From positions 1-48,621 of the forward strand of contig JAFTTY010000039.1 in NCBI GenBank assembly GCA_017466525.1: DNA of 48,621 bases, in the 5' to 3' direction. The notes under the pieces were generated by a model that searched no databases, had not been told where the DNA came from, and saw nothing but the letters and a program-made list of their open reading frames with translations. Shown piece by piece: positions 26,720-37,057 of this stretch. The position numbers were made by a program, and so were the translations under genes. Each line of letters begins with the position of its first letter. The stretch's first letter is position 1. Source of the DNA: Alphaproteobacteria bacterium (GTDB taxonomy: Bacteria > Pseudomonadota > Alphaproteobacteria > Rs-D84).

Positions 26720-27100
26720 TTCTTTTTTCATCATGATTGCATCGACCCCGTCATAGTACTTTGGGCGAACGCCGACCTGAACATATCCATTTTGTTCATA
26801 CAAAGAACGGGCAGGGCGGTTATCTTCTGCAACCTCTAAGAAAACATGTTTTATTCCATTTTTGCGCAGTTCGTTTTCCATAATCCCCAGCATCGCCGCC
26901 GCAATTCCGCCACGACGTGCATCGGGCGCAACGCCAATTGTAATCAGTTCTGCTTCGTCTGCAACCGCGCGCCAAACAATAAAACCATTTTGACTGGCGA
27001 TAATTTCACATCCTGACTTTTTTAAGTCAGCAAAATCATCCGCAGACCATGGTTTGTGCGGAAAGCATTTTTGATGAAGATTCGCCAATTCATTTAACAT
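26714..27100 (-). CDS. rimI: GNAT acetyltransferase, RimI-like
   Basis: 128 residues with the acetyl-CoA site ITIGVAPDARRGGIAAAML (R-x-x-G-I/A) and the family end NGYVQVGVRPKYY. It is like RimI, which acetylates the N-terminus of ribosomal protein S18. Its start overlaps the tsaB stop by one base, a pairing common in bacteria and good support for the name. It is the last gene of the lon-tsaB-rimI operon; its 3' end overlaps the Pif1-like gene by a few bases. Confidence 0.85.
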   Translation of the reverse strand: MLNELANLHQKCFPHKPWSADDFADLKKSGCEIIASQNGFIVWRAVADEAELITIGVAPDARRGGIAAAMLGIMENELRKNGIKHVFLEVAEDNRPARSLYEQNGYVQVGVRPKYYDGVDAIMMKKEL

Positions 27101-27639
27101 TATTTTTTATTTTCTTCTGCATAACTGGGACGCAGATACATTGGCACCGCAGGTTCATTGTCGCCATTTGCAATTTTTTCTGCGACAACTTTTACCCCCA
27201 GTTTTAAATCAAATGGTTTGTGACCAACGGTACGTGGCCATTCCATTTGTTTTGTTTCTATTTCTTCGATTTGCATTGTCTGCGGTTCTAATCCATTCGC
27301 TGCGACAAAGAAATCACCACGCCCCGAATCGATTGCAACAAAGGCATCTGGTGTCGCCGCCAGATATAAATCAAATGCACTGATACCAACAACTGGAATA
27401 TTTAACCCCATTGCAATCCCTTTGGCGTATGCGATACCCAGGCGAATGCCTGTAAAACTGCCTGGGCCAACAACGATACCAATTGCGCTGATGTCGCGCC
27501 ATGACGCGCCACATTCTGTTATAAACCTTTCGCATTCAGTCGGCAATGCAACAGATTGCTTTTCTACTGCAACAGATTTGTATTTATCATCCAATACAAA
27601 TTCTAAATCTTTGCCTGATGTATTAATAATTAAGATCAT
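27100..27639 (-). CDS. tsaB: TsaB, tRNA t6A synthesis
   Basis: 179 residues with ILIINTS at the start and GIVVGPGSFTGIRLGIAYAKG near residue 55, the TsaB signature of the ASKHA fold. TsaB is the scaffold partner of TsaD in threonylcarbamoylation of A37 in ANN-decoding tRNAs. It is somewhat shorter than E. coli TsaB (231). It overlaps the upstream 100-residue gene by 4 bases and rimI by 1 base. Confidence 0.9.
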   Translation of the reverse strand: MILIINTSGKDLEFVLDDKYKSVAVEKQSVALPTECERFITECGASWRDISAIGIVVGPGSFTGIRLGIAYAKGIAMGLNIPVVGISAFDLYLAATPDAFVAIDSGRGDFFVAANGLEPQTMQIEEIETKQMEWPRTVGHKPFDLKLGVKVVAEKIANGDNEPAVPMYLRPSYAEENKK

Positions 27640-27938
27640 CTGCCACGCTCCTTGGCATTCAGTGTTTCAAATACGGCGCGTGCCAACATTCCACAACCAT
27701 CATATTGCAACGTCTTTTTGTTTGCAGATTCGACATGTTCTACACGCAGTCTATATGAATATGGTGCGTTTGGATATCTGATATCCGCAATACTTCTTTC
27801 AGATATTATGTAATCTGCGCCGTGCTTTATTTCGTATCTGTATGTTGCGGACAAATTACTGGTATCATATTTGCCCTTTGGTTTTATATCTTTGAATTGT
27901 ATGTTTTCTAAAAGTATCATCAGTTCCAAGGCGTTCAT
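27636..27938 (-). CDS. Hypothetical protein between lon and tsaB
   Basis: 100 residues of mixed charge that I do not recognise: no signal peptide, membrane segment or Cys cluster. AAAGGG precedes its ATG, 21 bases after the lon stop, and it overlaps tsaB by 4 bases (ATGA), so it is translated within the same operon. A link with Lon or TsaB cannot be argued beyond position. Confidence 0.7.
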   Translation of the reverse strand: MNALELMILLENIQFKDIKPKGKYDTSNLSATYRYEIKHGADYIISERSIADIRYPNAPYSYRLRVEHVESANKKTLQYDGCGMLARAVFETLNAKERGR

Positions 27939-27959
27939 TTTATATATCCCTTTTCATTT

Positions 27960-29723
27960 CTATGCGTGTGCATGAAAGCCAATTTTTTTATTAAACCCGG
28001 CAGATTTACGAACAGATAACAATTCATCAATTTTTTCCGGTGTAAATTCTGTCTTGATATCTTCGCAGTTGTTTTCCAACAATGAACGGCGCAGAATTGC
28101 AGTCAGTTCGCGCTTAATTTCACGAACGCCCTGTTCGGATGTATAGTTTTGAATAATGTGTTTAATTGCATCGTCAGAAATAACAATGTTTTCAACATCC
28201 CATCCTGTATCACGTGCCGAGCGTTCAATTAAATGTTCGCGTGCAATTTTAATTTTATCGTCCATTGAATAGCCCGGAATCTCAATAATTTCCATACGGT
28301 CTTTCAGCGCGTTTGACAGGTTTAGACTGTTCGCAGTCGCGATAAACATAACCTTAGACAAATCGAAATCAACTTCTAAATAATGGTCGCGAAATGTTTT
28401 GTTTTGTTCCGGGTCCAGGATTTCCAGCAATGCGGATTCTGGGTCGCCGCGCCAATCGCGCCCCATTTTGTCGATTTCATCCAACACAATAACAGGGTTA
28501 TTTGTTTTGCAACGTTTTAATGCATCCATAATACGACCTGTTTGTGCGCCGATATATGTTTTGCGATGGCCGCGGAAATGTGCTTCGTCAGATATTCCAC
28601 CCAATGATATACGTTGATATTTGCGTCCCAACGCGGTTGCAATTGATCTGCCCAACGATGTTTTTCCAACACCAGGCGCACCAACAAAGCACAGTATTGT
28701 ACCTTGATTGGATTTTGTTTTTTTCATAACCGCGATATGTTCCAAGATGCGTTCTTTGACCGCCTGCATTCCGGAATGTTCAGAATCCAAAACTTCGCGT
28801 GCTTTTTTTAGGTCAATTGGCGCCTCGTCAGATTTATCCCACGGCATCGCCAACAGTTCATCCAGATATGTTTTTAACAAACCGCCTTCGTTTGACATTG
28901 GTGACATGGAACGCATACGTTTCCATTCATTCATCGCTTTTTCTTTGGCGTCATTTGGCATCGCAGACTTTTGTATTTTCTTGCGAATGTTTGCAGTATC
29001 CATTTCGCCGTCGTCTTCGCCCATTTCTTTTTGCAACGCGCGCATTTTTTCTTGCAAGATTGCTTCGCGGCGTCCCTGTTCCATCTGTTGATGGATGCGT
29101 TTGTTAATTGATTCTTCAATCTTAACAGTTTCTGCCATTAATTTGACTTCTTCTAACAAGATTGTCAGTTTCTTTTCCCAACTGTCTGCGCACAAAACCT
29201 TTACCGCAACATCTGTGTCAATATCAGCAGTTTGAATAACAGAATCAACAAACGCGGGCAGGGGATAATTATTTAACACATTGCGTAATTTTTCGGCTTT
29301 GAATTTACGTGTCGATGATGCTAATGCCTGCATATTGTCTGCCAGAATATCGCGCAACATTTGTGTCTGTTCTGCGTTCATGTCGTCGGCAATTTTTATT
29401 ACCTCTGTTGTGGCAGAAAACAGGCCGTCTTTAACCTCAATCTCGCGCAGGGCAACAACATCTGTTGTGCGGACCAATGCATGAATCGCGCCATCTGGCA
29501 TGGTTAAAATTTGAACGACGTCCGCCATTGTTCCAAAGTGATAAATATCATCAACATTTGTTGGGTATGACCAACTGTGTTGTGGAACTAAAATCAATTG
29601 ATGATGTCCTGCGCCTGTCGCGGTTTTAACGCATGATACAGACATCTGATTGTCTATTAACACTGGTACGGTCAGCCCAGGCGACACGACCAAATCACGA
29701 AATGGTAAAATATAGTTTCTCAT
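27960..29723 (-). CDS. Lon-like AAA+ protein without protease domain
   Basis: 587 residues. The N-terminal LON substrate domain (LPFRDLVVSPG at residues 6-16) and a coiled coil (about 190-260) are present. The AAA+ module has Walker A GAPGVGKTS near 350, LGGISDEAHFRGHRKTY, Walker B VIVLDEIDKMG, sensor ATANSLN and the lid ending EQGVREIKRELTAI. The protein stops after a short tail (KKIGFHAHA) where the S16 protease domain should start; full Lon has about 800 residues. No Ser-Lys dyad or GPSAG motif follows, and the next gene starts 21 bases on. It can act as unfoldase only, or with a separate protease. Promoter and start suggest a leaderless mRNA. Confidence 0.85.
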   Translation of the reverse strand: MRNYILPFRDLVVSPGLTVPVLIDNQMSVSCVKTATGAGHHQLILVPQHSWSYPTNVDDIYHFGTMADVVQILTMPDGAIHALVRTTDVVALREIEVKDGLFSATTEVIKIADDMNAEQTQMLRDILADNMQALASSTRKFKAEKLRNVLNNYPLPAFVDSVIQTADIDTDVAVKVLCADSWEKKLTILLEEVKLMAETVKIEESINKRIHQQMEQGRREAILQEKMRALQKEMGEDDGEMDTANIRKKIQKSAMPNDAKEKAMNEWKRMRSMSPMSNEGGLLKTYLDELLAMPWDKSDEAPIDLKKAREVLDSEHSGMQAVKERILEHIAVMKKTKSNQGTILCFVGAPGVGKTSLGRSIATALGRKYQRISLGGISDEAHFRGHRKTYIGAQTGRIMDALKRCKTNNPVIVLDEIDKMGRDWRGDPESALLEILDPEQNKTFRDHYLEVDFDLSKVMFIATANSLNLSNALKDRMEIIEIPGYSMDDKIKIAREHLIERSARDTGWDVENIVISDDAIKHIIQNYTSEQGVREIKRELTAILRRSLLENNCEDIKTEFTPEKIDELLSVRKSAGFNKKIGFHAHA

Positions 29724-29732
29724 AGTGAGATA

Positions 29733-29760
29733 AATATAAAACTTTTTTATATTTTTTCAA
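29733..29760 (-). promoter_or_regulatory. Promoter of lon-like operon (leaderless)
   Basis: Minus strand TTGAAA, 16-bp spacer, TATATT, then 9 bases to the ATG at 29723. No ribosome binding site. Confidence 0.55.
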
Positions 29761-29776
29761 GATATACTTATACAGA

Positions 29777-29805
29777 TAAAAAACCCACCGTTTGGTGGGC
29801 TTTTT
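29777..29805 (-). terminator. Rubrerythrin terminator
   Basis: CCCACC/GGTGGG hairpin between A and T runs directly behind the rubrerythrin stop. Confidence 0.85.
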
Positions 29806-29807
29806 TA

Positions 29808-30428
29808 TTAGTCAATGTTTGTGTATTCACAAAAGCCTTCATTCGTATCACAGCGTGAAATTGTTCCTTCGCTGATGAAATAGCCTTGTTCATGCAAACA
29901 TGCTGGACATACTTTTGGTGCTTCTGTTCCAATATGCCACATGCCACAGTTTGTACAACGCCACATAACGATTTTATCTTGTTTAAAGATTGTACCGTCT
30001 TCGACTGCTTCGGCCAATGCACGGAAGCGTGATTCGTGATAGCGTTCTGCATAACCAATGTTTTTCAAAATTTCTGCAATTGCCGGAAAACCTTCCTGCG
30101 CTGCGATTTGTGCAAACTTTGGATACATTTCTGTATTTTCTTCGTGTTCACCATATGCCGCTGCTTGCAGGTTTTCCAATGTTGTGCCAACCTTGCCGGC
30201 TGGGAAAGAAGCTGTAATTTCAATGTCGCCACCTTCCAAGAATTTAAACAAGCGTGATGCATGTTCTTTTTCTTGGTCTGCGGTTTCTAAAAAGATTTTA
30301 GAAATTGCTTGAAAACCTTCTTTCTTTGCAGCAGACGCAAACATTGTATAGCGGTTACGTGCCTGTGATTCACCGGCGAACGCAATCAACAGATTTTTTT
30401 CTGTTTGTGTACCTTTCAGTGATACCAT
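29808..30428 (-). CDS. rbr: Rubrerythrin
   Basis: 206 residues. An N-terminal ferritin-like di-iron domain carries paired Glu motifs (FAGESQARNRY, ETADQEKEHA, EHEENTEMYP, YAERYHESRF). A C-terminal rubredoxin-like iron site follows (WRCTNCGMWHIG, APKVCPAC). It reduces hydrogen peroxide in the cytoplasm of anaerobes and microaerophiles. The C-terminus is about 20 residues longer than usual and has two extra Cys (ISRCDTNEGFC). The start has an AAGGAG-type site. It is monocistronic with its own terminator. Confidence 0.92.
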   Translation of the reverse strand: MVSLKGTQTEKNLLIAFAGESQARNRYTMFASAAKKEGFQAISKIFLETADQEKEHASRLFKFLEGGDIEITASFPAGKVGTTLENLQAAAYGEHEENTEMYPKFAQIAAQEGFPAIAEILKNIGYAERYHESRFRALAEAVEDGTIFKQDKIVMWRCTNCGMWHIGTEAPKVCPACLHEQGYFISEGTISRCDTNEGFCEYTNID

Positions 30429-30500
30429 GACTTGTTTTCTCCTTTATGGTTTGTGTTTCTGCCCCAGATTCTAGCAGAGAAAACAGAAAAATGCAAAAAA

Positions 30501-32004
<1,504 letters not shown>

Positions 32005-32036
32005 TTAACCTTTTGCTTTAATTATAACTTAAAAAC

Positions 32037-32065
32037 TTGCAATTTCCAGTCCAAAAGACTATAAT
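32037..32065 (+). promoter_or_regulatory. Promoter of tmRNA
   Basis: TTGCAA, a 17-bp spacer and a perfect TATAAT, placing the RNA start near 32072. Confidence 0.7.
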
Positions 32066-32071
32066 TATCTG

Positions 32072-32412
32072 GCTGCATTGCAGTGATGATTCTGAACCCG
32101 TTGTGAAATAGTCATTATGGACTGGGGGGCGGTACCCCACAGCTCCACCATTTCTTGATACGATTATTGGTCGTATTTGGGAATGGGGCTGACATAGATT
32201 CGACAGATGATGAAAGACAAACTGGCTGAATCCGACATGGCGTCGTTAAAAGCCGACTAAAAACTGAATGGCGATAGAATCGCTGCGAACGACAATGTTC
32301 GCCTTGCAATGGCTGCCTAATTATGGCGTTGAATATGGTTGGCGATTGTTGACCGTATTCGTTTAAGCAATTGCGGTGTTCGCCGGGTACATGGCACCAG
32401 AAACCCGGCATT
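32072..32412 (+). ncRNA. ssrA: Circularly permuted two-piece tmRNA
   Basis: The acceptor piece comes first and ends with CAGCTCC-A-CCA at 32140-32150. The coding piece starts GGGGCTG at 32185, and the two 7-base strands pair fully across a 34-nt spacer that would be removed. The T-stem TGGGG/CCCCA is at 32123-32139, with an unusual loop GGCGGTA. The tag reading frame at 32285-32320 encodes ANDNVRLAMAA and a stop, matching the alphaproteobacterial ANDN type. A GCCGGGT/ACCCGGC hairpin closes the gene near 32412. With SmpB it rescues stalled ribosomes. Ends are approximate. Confidence 0.9.
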
Positions 32413-32455
32413 TAATTTTATTTGTATTTAGCATAACGTATGAAAAGGACAAAAA

Positions 32456-32698
32456 ATGTTTGGAAAAATTAAAAAAGTATTCTTCACAGGCGTATTTGGC
32501 GCATTATACATTTCATTCTTGGCACAATTAGTATGGATTGTTGCGTGTCTGGGCAACTTTGATGGTGAATTAGATGTAAAGTTATTGGGGTTGGCTGGTT
32601 TGTCTTTGGAATGGTTGATTTTGATTGCTGCACGATATCTGTCAAAGCGTTCCAGCAACAATGCACAATACAATGGCGGATATGGCCGTCGTCGTTAA
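32456..32698 (+). CDS. Small membrane protein
   Basis: 80 residues with two hydrophobic segments (about 9-33 and 42-60) and a polar Arg-rich tail (NGGYGRRR). A good site (AAAAGGAC) precedes the ATG and a terminator follows. No family recognised. It lies just downstream of the tmRNA. Confidence 0.65.
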   Translation: MFGKIKKVFFTGVFGALYISFLAQLVWIVACLGNFDGELDVKLLGLAGLSLEWLILIAARYLSKRSSNNAQYNGGYGRRR

Positions 32699-32721
32699 TC
32701 GTGTTATATTGCGATAGATTT

Positions 32722-32746
32722 ACCCGCCATCGGCGGGTTTTTTTAT
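32722..32746 (+). terminator. Terminator after small membrane protein gene
   Basis: ACCCGCC/GGCGGGT hairpin followed by a T run. Confidence 0.85.
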
Positions 32747-32814
32747 TGCGTTATCTTATTGATTCCAAGAAAAAAATCCTGTAAGATGCACTTGTGAATT
32801 GGAGAGGCTAACTC

Positions 32815-33711
32815 ATGGCAACAACAAAAAAGCAACCTTTGATTTCTGTAATTATTCCGGTTTATAACGCGGAATCCTTTTTGTCGACGTGTTTGGAATA
32901 TTTGATTCATCAAACATATAAAAATCTGGAGTTTGTCATTGTTGATGACGGCAGTACGGACAATTCTGCATCTGTATACAAGAAGTATGCCAAACGGGAC
33001 AACCGTTTTAAAATCGTGCATCAGGAAAATTCCGGGCCCGCAAATGCACGAAACAAGGGGTTGGCGATGGCGACTGGTGACTATGTGCATTTTCATGACA
33101 GCGATGATTATGTCGAACAGGATTATTATGAAAAAATTGTGAATGCAATCACATTAAGTGATGCCGATGTCATCTGTGGCGAGGTTGTTGAAACAGGTTA
33201 TATGTTCCCCACGTTTGATAGGGTGCATATCTTGTGTTCATTAATGGATAAAATTGTCGTCACGCGTGCAAATTTATTTAATGTTGTTTGGCGTTTTGTT
33301 TATAATCGCGCATTCTTAAAGAAGCACAAATTGAAATATCCGACCAATATGTTTATTGGCGAAGATACCCAATTTATGATGCGTGCGACGTATTATGCAG
33401 AAACAATCGCAACTGCGCCGGGCGCAAAATATCACTGTATCAGTATGCCTTCGTCGCTGGGTAAAAACGCCGCAAAGATTATGCGCGGTCGTGCAAATGG
33501 TGTTAATGCAGAACATGCAGAATATGATCGTTTTATGACAGACAGCGGTATGCGCCAAGCAATATCTGAAATAAATCAGGGGATTTTGGTTGCACGCGAA
33601 CGATTTGAATTTTTGCGTATACCATTGTTTACACGTAAACAGTCTCATAATCGCATCCAGTACTTTGTTTGCGGGTTGTATGTATTTCGTCGCTATACGC
33701 GATCTGCATAA
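32815..33711 (+). CDS. Family 2 glycosyltransferase
   Basis: 298 residues. The GT-A fold begins ISVIIPVYNAESFL, then the nucleotide-binding VIVDDGSTDNS, NSGPANARNKGL, and the metal-binding HFHDSDDY near residue 100. A late GEDTQFMMRA segment supplies the likely catalytic acid. It transfers a sugar from an activated donor to an unknown acceptor, probably in surface polysaccharide assembly. GGAGAG precedes the ATG. It stands alone, without other polysaccharide genes in the window. Confidence 0.85.
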   Translation: MATTKKQPLISVIIPVYNAESFLSTCLEYLIHQTYKNLEFVIVDDGSTDNSASVYKKYAKRDNRFKIVHQENSGPANARNKGLAMATGDYVHFHDSDDYVEQDYYEKIVNAITLSDADVICGEVVETGYMFPTFDRVHILCSLMDKIVVTRANLFNVVWRFVYNRAFLKKHKLKYPTNMFIGEDTQFMMRATYYAETIATAPGAKYHCISMPSSLGKNAAKIMRGRANGVNAEHAEYDRFMTDSGMRQAISEINQGILVARERFEFLRIPLFTRKQSHNRIQYFVCGLYVFRRYTRSA

Positions 33712-33723
33712 TAAGATGTAATT

Positions 33724-33752
33724 TAAAAAAGTCCCCAATTGGGGACTTTTTT
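33724..33752. terminator. Shared bidirectional terminator
   Basis: AAGTCCCC/GGGGACTT hairpin flanked by A and T runs, between the convergent glycosyltransferase and secreted-protein genes. Confidence 0.85.
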
Positions 33753-33758
33753 GTTTGG

Positions 33759-35003
33759 TTATTTGCTGACGCAGTTTGCAAATTGTTGTGCGACCGATGA
33801 CATTTCGGACGGTGTCATTTGTGCCACCTGAACAATAAAGCATCTTGCGCCGTCGCGGATAATAAACACTTTTGTCCCTTTTATGTACGCCTGTTGCATA
33901 TTATCAACCTGTGTAGGTGTAAAGAACGAATTCTGTGTCAGCGCAGTATTTGTTAGCGCAGCCTTTACCGCTTGTTCGGCGCGATCATATGTGTACATCT
34001 CTTCGCTGGACGATTCTATTTCCATAAAAGTCGGCCAGAACTGGTACGGATTTTCTACCTTTTTTTGTTCGCCTGTACCGAATGCAACGCCTGTTGCCAG
34101 TGCTGCAATGGTTTGCAGGTTGCTGGGCTGTGAAGAACCAGATGTTGTTGTTGCCAAATTTAGCTGTAAATTTTCGCCACATGCAAGATTCATCCGGTTG
34201 GCGTATCCTGCCAAAACAGAATTTACAGCAGCTTCCCAGTTTTCGCCCTTGTTATTCATTTCCAGGCTAACAATTTTCTCTGCCCACCCCCAAACGCTGG
34301 CACCTGTATTCCCTGCGTTGGCAAAGCGTGTCACCATTTCGGCACTGCCACCTGGTACACCTGCACCACAATAATCATTCAATTGTGTTCTCAACATGCT
34401 ATCTGTTTCGTTGCCGTATGCCATTGCTGCTGAATGGCATGCCATTGCCGCTTCTAATTCTTGGCGACGTTGCAGGCACAAATCAGAATGTTGTTTTGAT
34501 AATTGATTTGCCATATTTGCCATTGATAGATAGGCCATCAATTCTTGTTGAACATATGATGGGCATAAACGTGCGGCTGTATTCATGCCGTTTTTACCAT
34601 TCATAGTATTTACGCCATATTGTGGTAATAAAATACTGGTGTCGCGTTGCAGACACAGCAATGTATAGTTATATAATTCACTTTCTGTTGCGTATTGGCA
34701 CTTTGATTCGCGTACGCCCGGGACAACAGCTGTGTCACCACAATAATCTGTTAGGCATGCGAAAATACGTTCGCGACATGCCGTGTCAACGTCAGGCTGA
34801 TTAATCATAAAATAGTTATTTCTTTGATTTGTTTGGTATACATTTGCCAAACCCGCATTTCCACGTAATTGTGTGGTCGTGTTATAACCTGCATAATTGG
34901 TATTCTTTGCTTGTGTGTTAACCCCTGCGGGTGATGCGGAATTCGCGGTATTTGCCAACAAGCATGCACCAATAAATCCAAAAATACAGAAAAATTTATT
35001 CAT
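33759..35003 (-). CDS. Secreted protein of unknown function
   Basis: 414 residues from the ATG at 35003 with GAGGG upstream. It has a signal peptide (NKFFCIFGFIGACLLANTANS). The mature part has an Asn/Thr-rich start and spaced Cys residues (CRERIFACLTDYCGD, CQYATE, CLQRD, CPSYV, CLQRRQELEAAMACHS, DYCGAG). The C-terminal ~100 residues look like a separate module ending CFIVQVAQMTPSEMSS. I do not recognise the family. It may be periplasmic and disulfide-bonded. It runs divergently from prfB. Confidence 0.7.
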   Translation of the reverse strand: MNKFFCIFGFIGACLLANTANSASPAGVNTQAKNTNYAGYNTTTQLRGNAGLANVYQTNQRNNYFMINQPDVDTACRERIFACLTDYCGDTAVVPGVRESKCQYATESELYNYTLLCLQRDTSILLPQYGVNTMNGKNGMNTAARLCPSYVQQELMAYLSMANMANQLSKQHSDLCLQRRQELEAAMACHSAAMAYGNETDSMLRTQLNDYCGAGVPGGSAEMVTRFANAGNTGASVWGWAEKIVSLEMNNKGENWEAAVNSVLAGYANRMNLACGENLQLNLATTTSGSSQPSNLQTIAALATGVAFGTGEQKKVENPYQFWPTFMEIESSSEEMYTYDRAEQAVKAALTNTALTQNSFFTPTQVDNMQQAYIKGTKVFIIRDGARCFIVQVAQMTPSEMSSVAQQFANCVSK

Positions 35004-35062
35004 TACAGTCCCTCTCGTTGTGATGATTTTAACACAAATCAAAAAAAAAGGCAAACATTCAT

Positions 35063-35091
35063 TTGATTTACCAACAATAAAATGTTAGTAT
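35063..35091 (+). promoter_or_regulatory. Promoter of prfB (leaderless)
   Basis: TTGATT, 17-bp spacer, TAGTAT, then 7 bases to the ATG at 35099. No ribosome binding site is present for that start. Confidence 0.55.
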
Positions 35092-35098
35092 CAAAATT

Positions 35099-36170
35099 AT
35101 GATTATTGTTTCAGACGTTTTATCGCAAATCTCAGACGACATTTCTGCCGTCAGGGGGTTTCTTTGACCCAGAAAAACTGCAAAAACAGATTGATGAATT
35201 AAATGTTCAGGTAAATGCCCCCGATTTATGGGATAATCCTGATAATGCGCGTGCTGTCTTGCAAAAGAAGTCTGGTCTGGAAAAGACTTTGAACGAATTG
35301 CTGTCTATGGAATCAGAGCTTTTGACCCTGCGTGAATTATACGAAATGGCCCCAGATGACCCAGATGTTGTTTCTGCGGTTGAAACATTGGCAGATGTTG
35401 CGCATCGTGCAAAGTTTATAACGTTGTTTCGTGAACCTGCGGATAACGATGGTGCATTCTTGTTTATTCAGGCGGGCGCTGGCGGGACCGAGGCACAAGA
35501 TTGGGCGCAAATGTTGTCGCGCATGTATTCACGCTGGGCAGAACGCCATGGTTTTATTTGCGAGGTTATAGAAGAACACGAAGGTGATACTGCTGGTATT
35601 AAAAACATAACATATCGCATATCAGGCACGCGTGCATACGGCTGGTTAAAGAATGAAATCGGTGTTCATCGCCTTGTTCGCATATCACCATTTAACGCCA
35701 ATGGCAAGCGTCAGACCAGTTTCGCATCTGTCGACGTATGGCCAGATATTGATGATACTATCGAAATTGAAATTAATGACAAGGATTTACGTATCGATAC
35801 ATATCGTGCATCTGGGGCTGGCGGTCAACATGTTAACAAGACTGACAGTGCGGTTCGTATTACGCATATTCCAACAAATACTGTTGTTACATGTCAGAAC
35901 GAGCGCAGTCAAATCCAAAATCGTGAAATGGCGATGAAGATGTTGCGCAGTAAGTTGTACGAACTTGAAATGCAAAAGCGTGCCGCCGAAGAAGATGCCG
36001 CCAAGGCCGCGCAAAAAAAGATAGAGTGGGGCAGCCAAATCAGAAATTATGTTTTGTATCCATATCAATTGGTCAAAGATGTGCGCACAGGTGTTGAAAA
36101 AACAGATTCAGATGCGGTTTTGGATGGCGATTTAGATGACTTTATGTTGGCGTTATTGCAACGCGGATAA
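35099..36170 (+). CDS. prfB: Peptide chain release factor 2 with programmed +1 frameshift
   Basis: Frame 0 from the ATG at 35099 encodes 22 residues ending AVRGFL and stops at TGA (35165-35167). The classic shift site AGGGGG-TTT-CTT-TGA-C follows, after which the +1 frame runs from GAC at 35166 to 36170 (about 356 residues in all). The codon-recognition motif SPF (RISPFNANG) and the catalytic GGQ (GAGGQHVNK) identify RF2, which ends translation at UGA and UAA. Low RF2 allows the shift, so the gene is autoregulated. An in-frame TTG at 35106 is not the start. Confidence 0.95.
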
Positions 36171-36229
36171 AACTTGACTTTCGTGATTTTGACAATAAAA
36201 TATTTCTGACAACTAAAAAGATTCACGAA

Positions 36230-37057
36230 ATGAAACGGTATAAACTAGAAGATTGCATATATACGATTAAAGACATGTATTCTGATGGCGTCAAAATCAA
36301 AATGCCAAAAATTACAGGGACTCAAAATAATGTGTTTTTTGTGAACACAGGTGATGACAGGGAAGTTGTTTTTAAATTTTCGGCACCTCAAATGGTTATG
36401 AAAAATGCGGCGGTTAGTTCGTTGTATTATAAACATGGTATTCCTGCGCCCATTATTTCTGCGAACAAGCACAAGGGATTGTCTTTTGAAAAGTATGACG
36501 TTTTGCCGGGGTGTACTTTCTTCGAAGCAATTAAAGACGGTATGACAGAGGCTCAGATAAAACAGGTTTATCGTGAAATTCTGGTTGAATTTGCCAAGAT
36601 GGCACAAATTCGCCCGAACATGTTGGCCCAAGATCTTTTAAAAGATATCAATAATGTCGTATATATGCACGTGTCAAATGTTCATAATCCTGCGATGGGT
36701 GCTTTATTCGCGGCTGTTGCTTATTTGTTAAATGTTGGGCGTGACGAAAACAATGCTGTCTTTCATTCTGATATAACGCCAAAAAATACCATTGTATCCC
36801 CAGACGGACATTTGGTTGGGTTTGTAGACATTGATTCTGCATCTGTTTGTAATAAAAGGTATGCATTTGGTGCGCTGGCGGCAAAGTATCAAGAACTGGG
36901 TTTTGATATGACAGAATTATTTGATTTTTATGAAAATGACACCACGGATGTGCGAAAATTAAATCGTGACAGAATCAAAGCAATGGCGAACATCACTAAT
37001 TTTGGCAAGCGTTTAATGTGGAAATGTTCTCAACACAAGGCGAAGCGTTCAAAATGA
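36230..37057 (+). CDS. APH-like small-molecule kinase, copy 1
   Basis: 275 residues of the aminoglycoside/choline kinase fold: a VVFKFS strand with the ATP-binding Lys, the catalytic loop HSDITPKNT near residue 178, and the metal-binding VDIDSAS near 198. The substrate is unknown; it could be choline, a sugar or an aminoglycoside-like compound. TTGACT-16-TAAAAT at 36174-36201 is a possible promoter; there is no clear ribosome binding site. Its stop overlaps the next start (ATGA), and the next gene is a diverged paralogue. Confidence 0.75.
   Translation: MKRYKLEDCIYTIKDMYSDGVKIKMPKITGTQNNVFFVNTGDDREVVFKFSAPQMVMKNAAVSSLYYKHGIPAPIISANKHKGLSFEKYDVLPGCTFFEAIKDGMTEAQIKQVYREILVEFAKMAQIRPNMLAQDLLKDINNVVYMHVSNVHNPAMGALFAAVAYLLNVGRDENNAVFHSDITPKNTIVSPDGHLVGFVDIDSASVCNKRYAFGALAAKYQELGFDMTELFDFYENDTTDVRKLNRDRIKAMANITNFGKRLMWKCSQHKAKRSK

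Noticed and set aside
27940-27962. Frameshift as the cause of the missing Lon protease domain
   Set aside because: No protease-domain residues can be read in any frame between the lon stop and the next gene; the next gene starts 21 bases on with a good ribosome binding site.
35106-36170. prfB starting at an in-frame TTG
   Set aside because: The ATG at 35099 with the conserved CTT-TGA-C shift site explains the gene fully.
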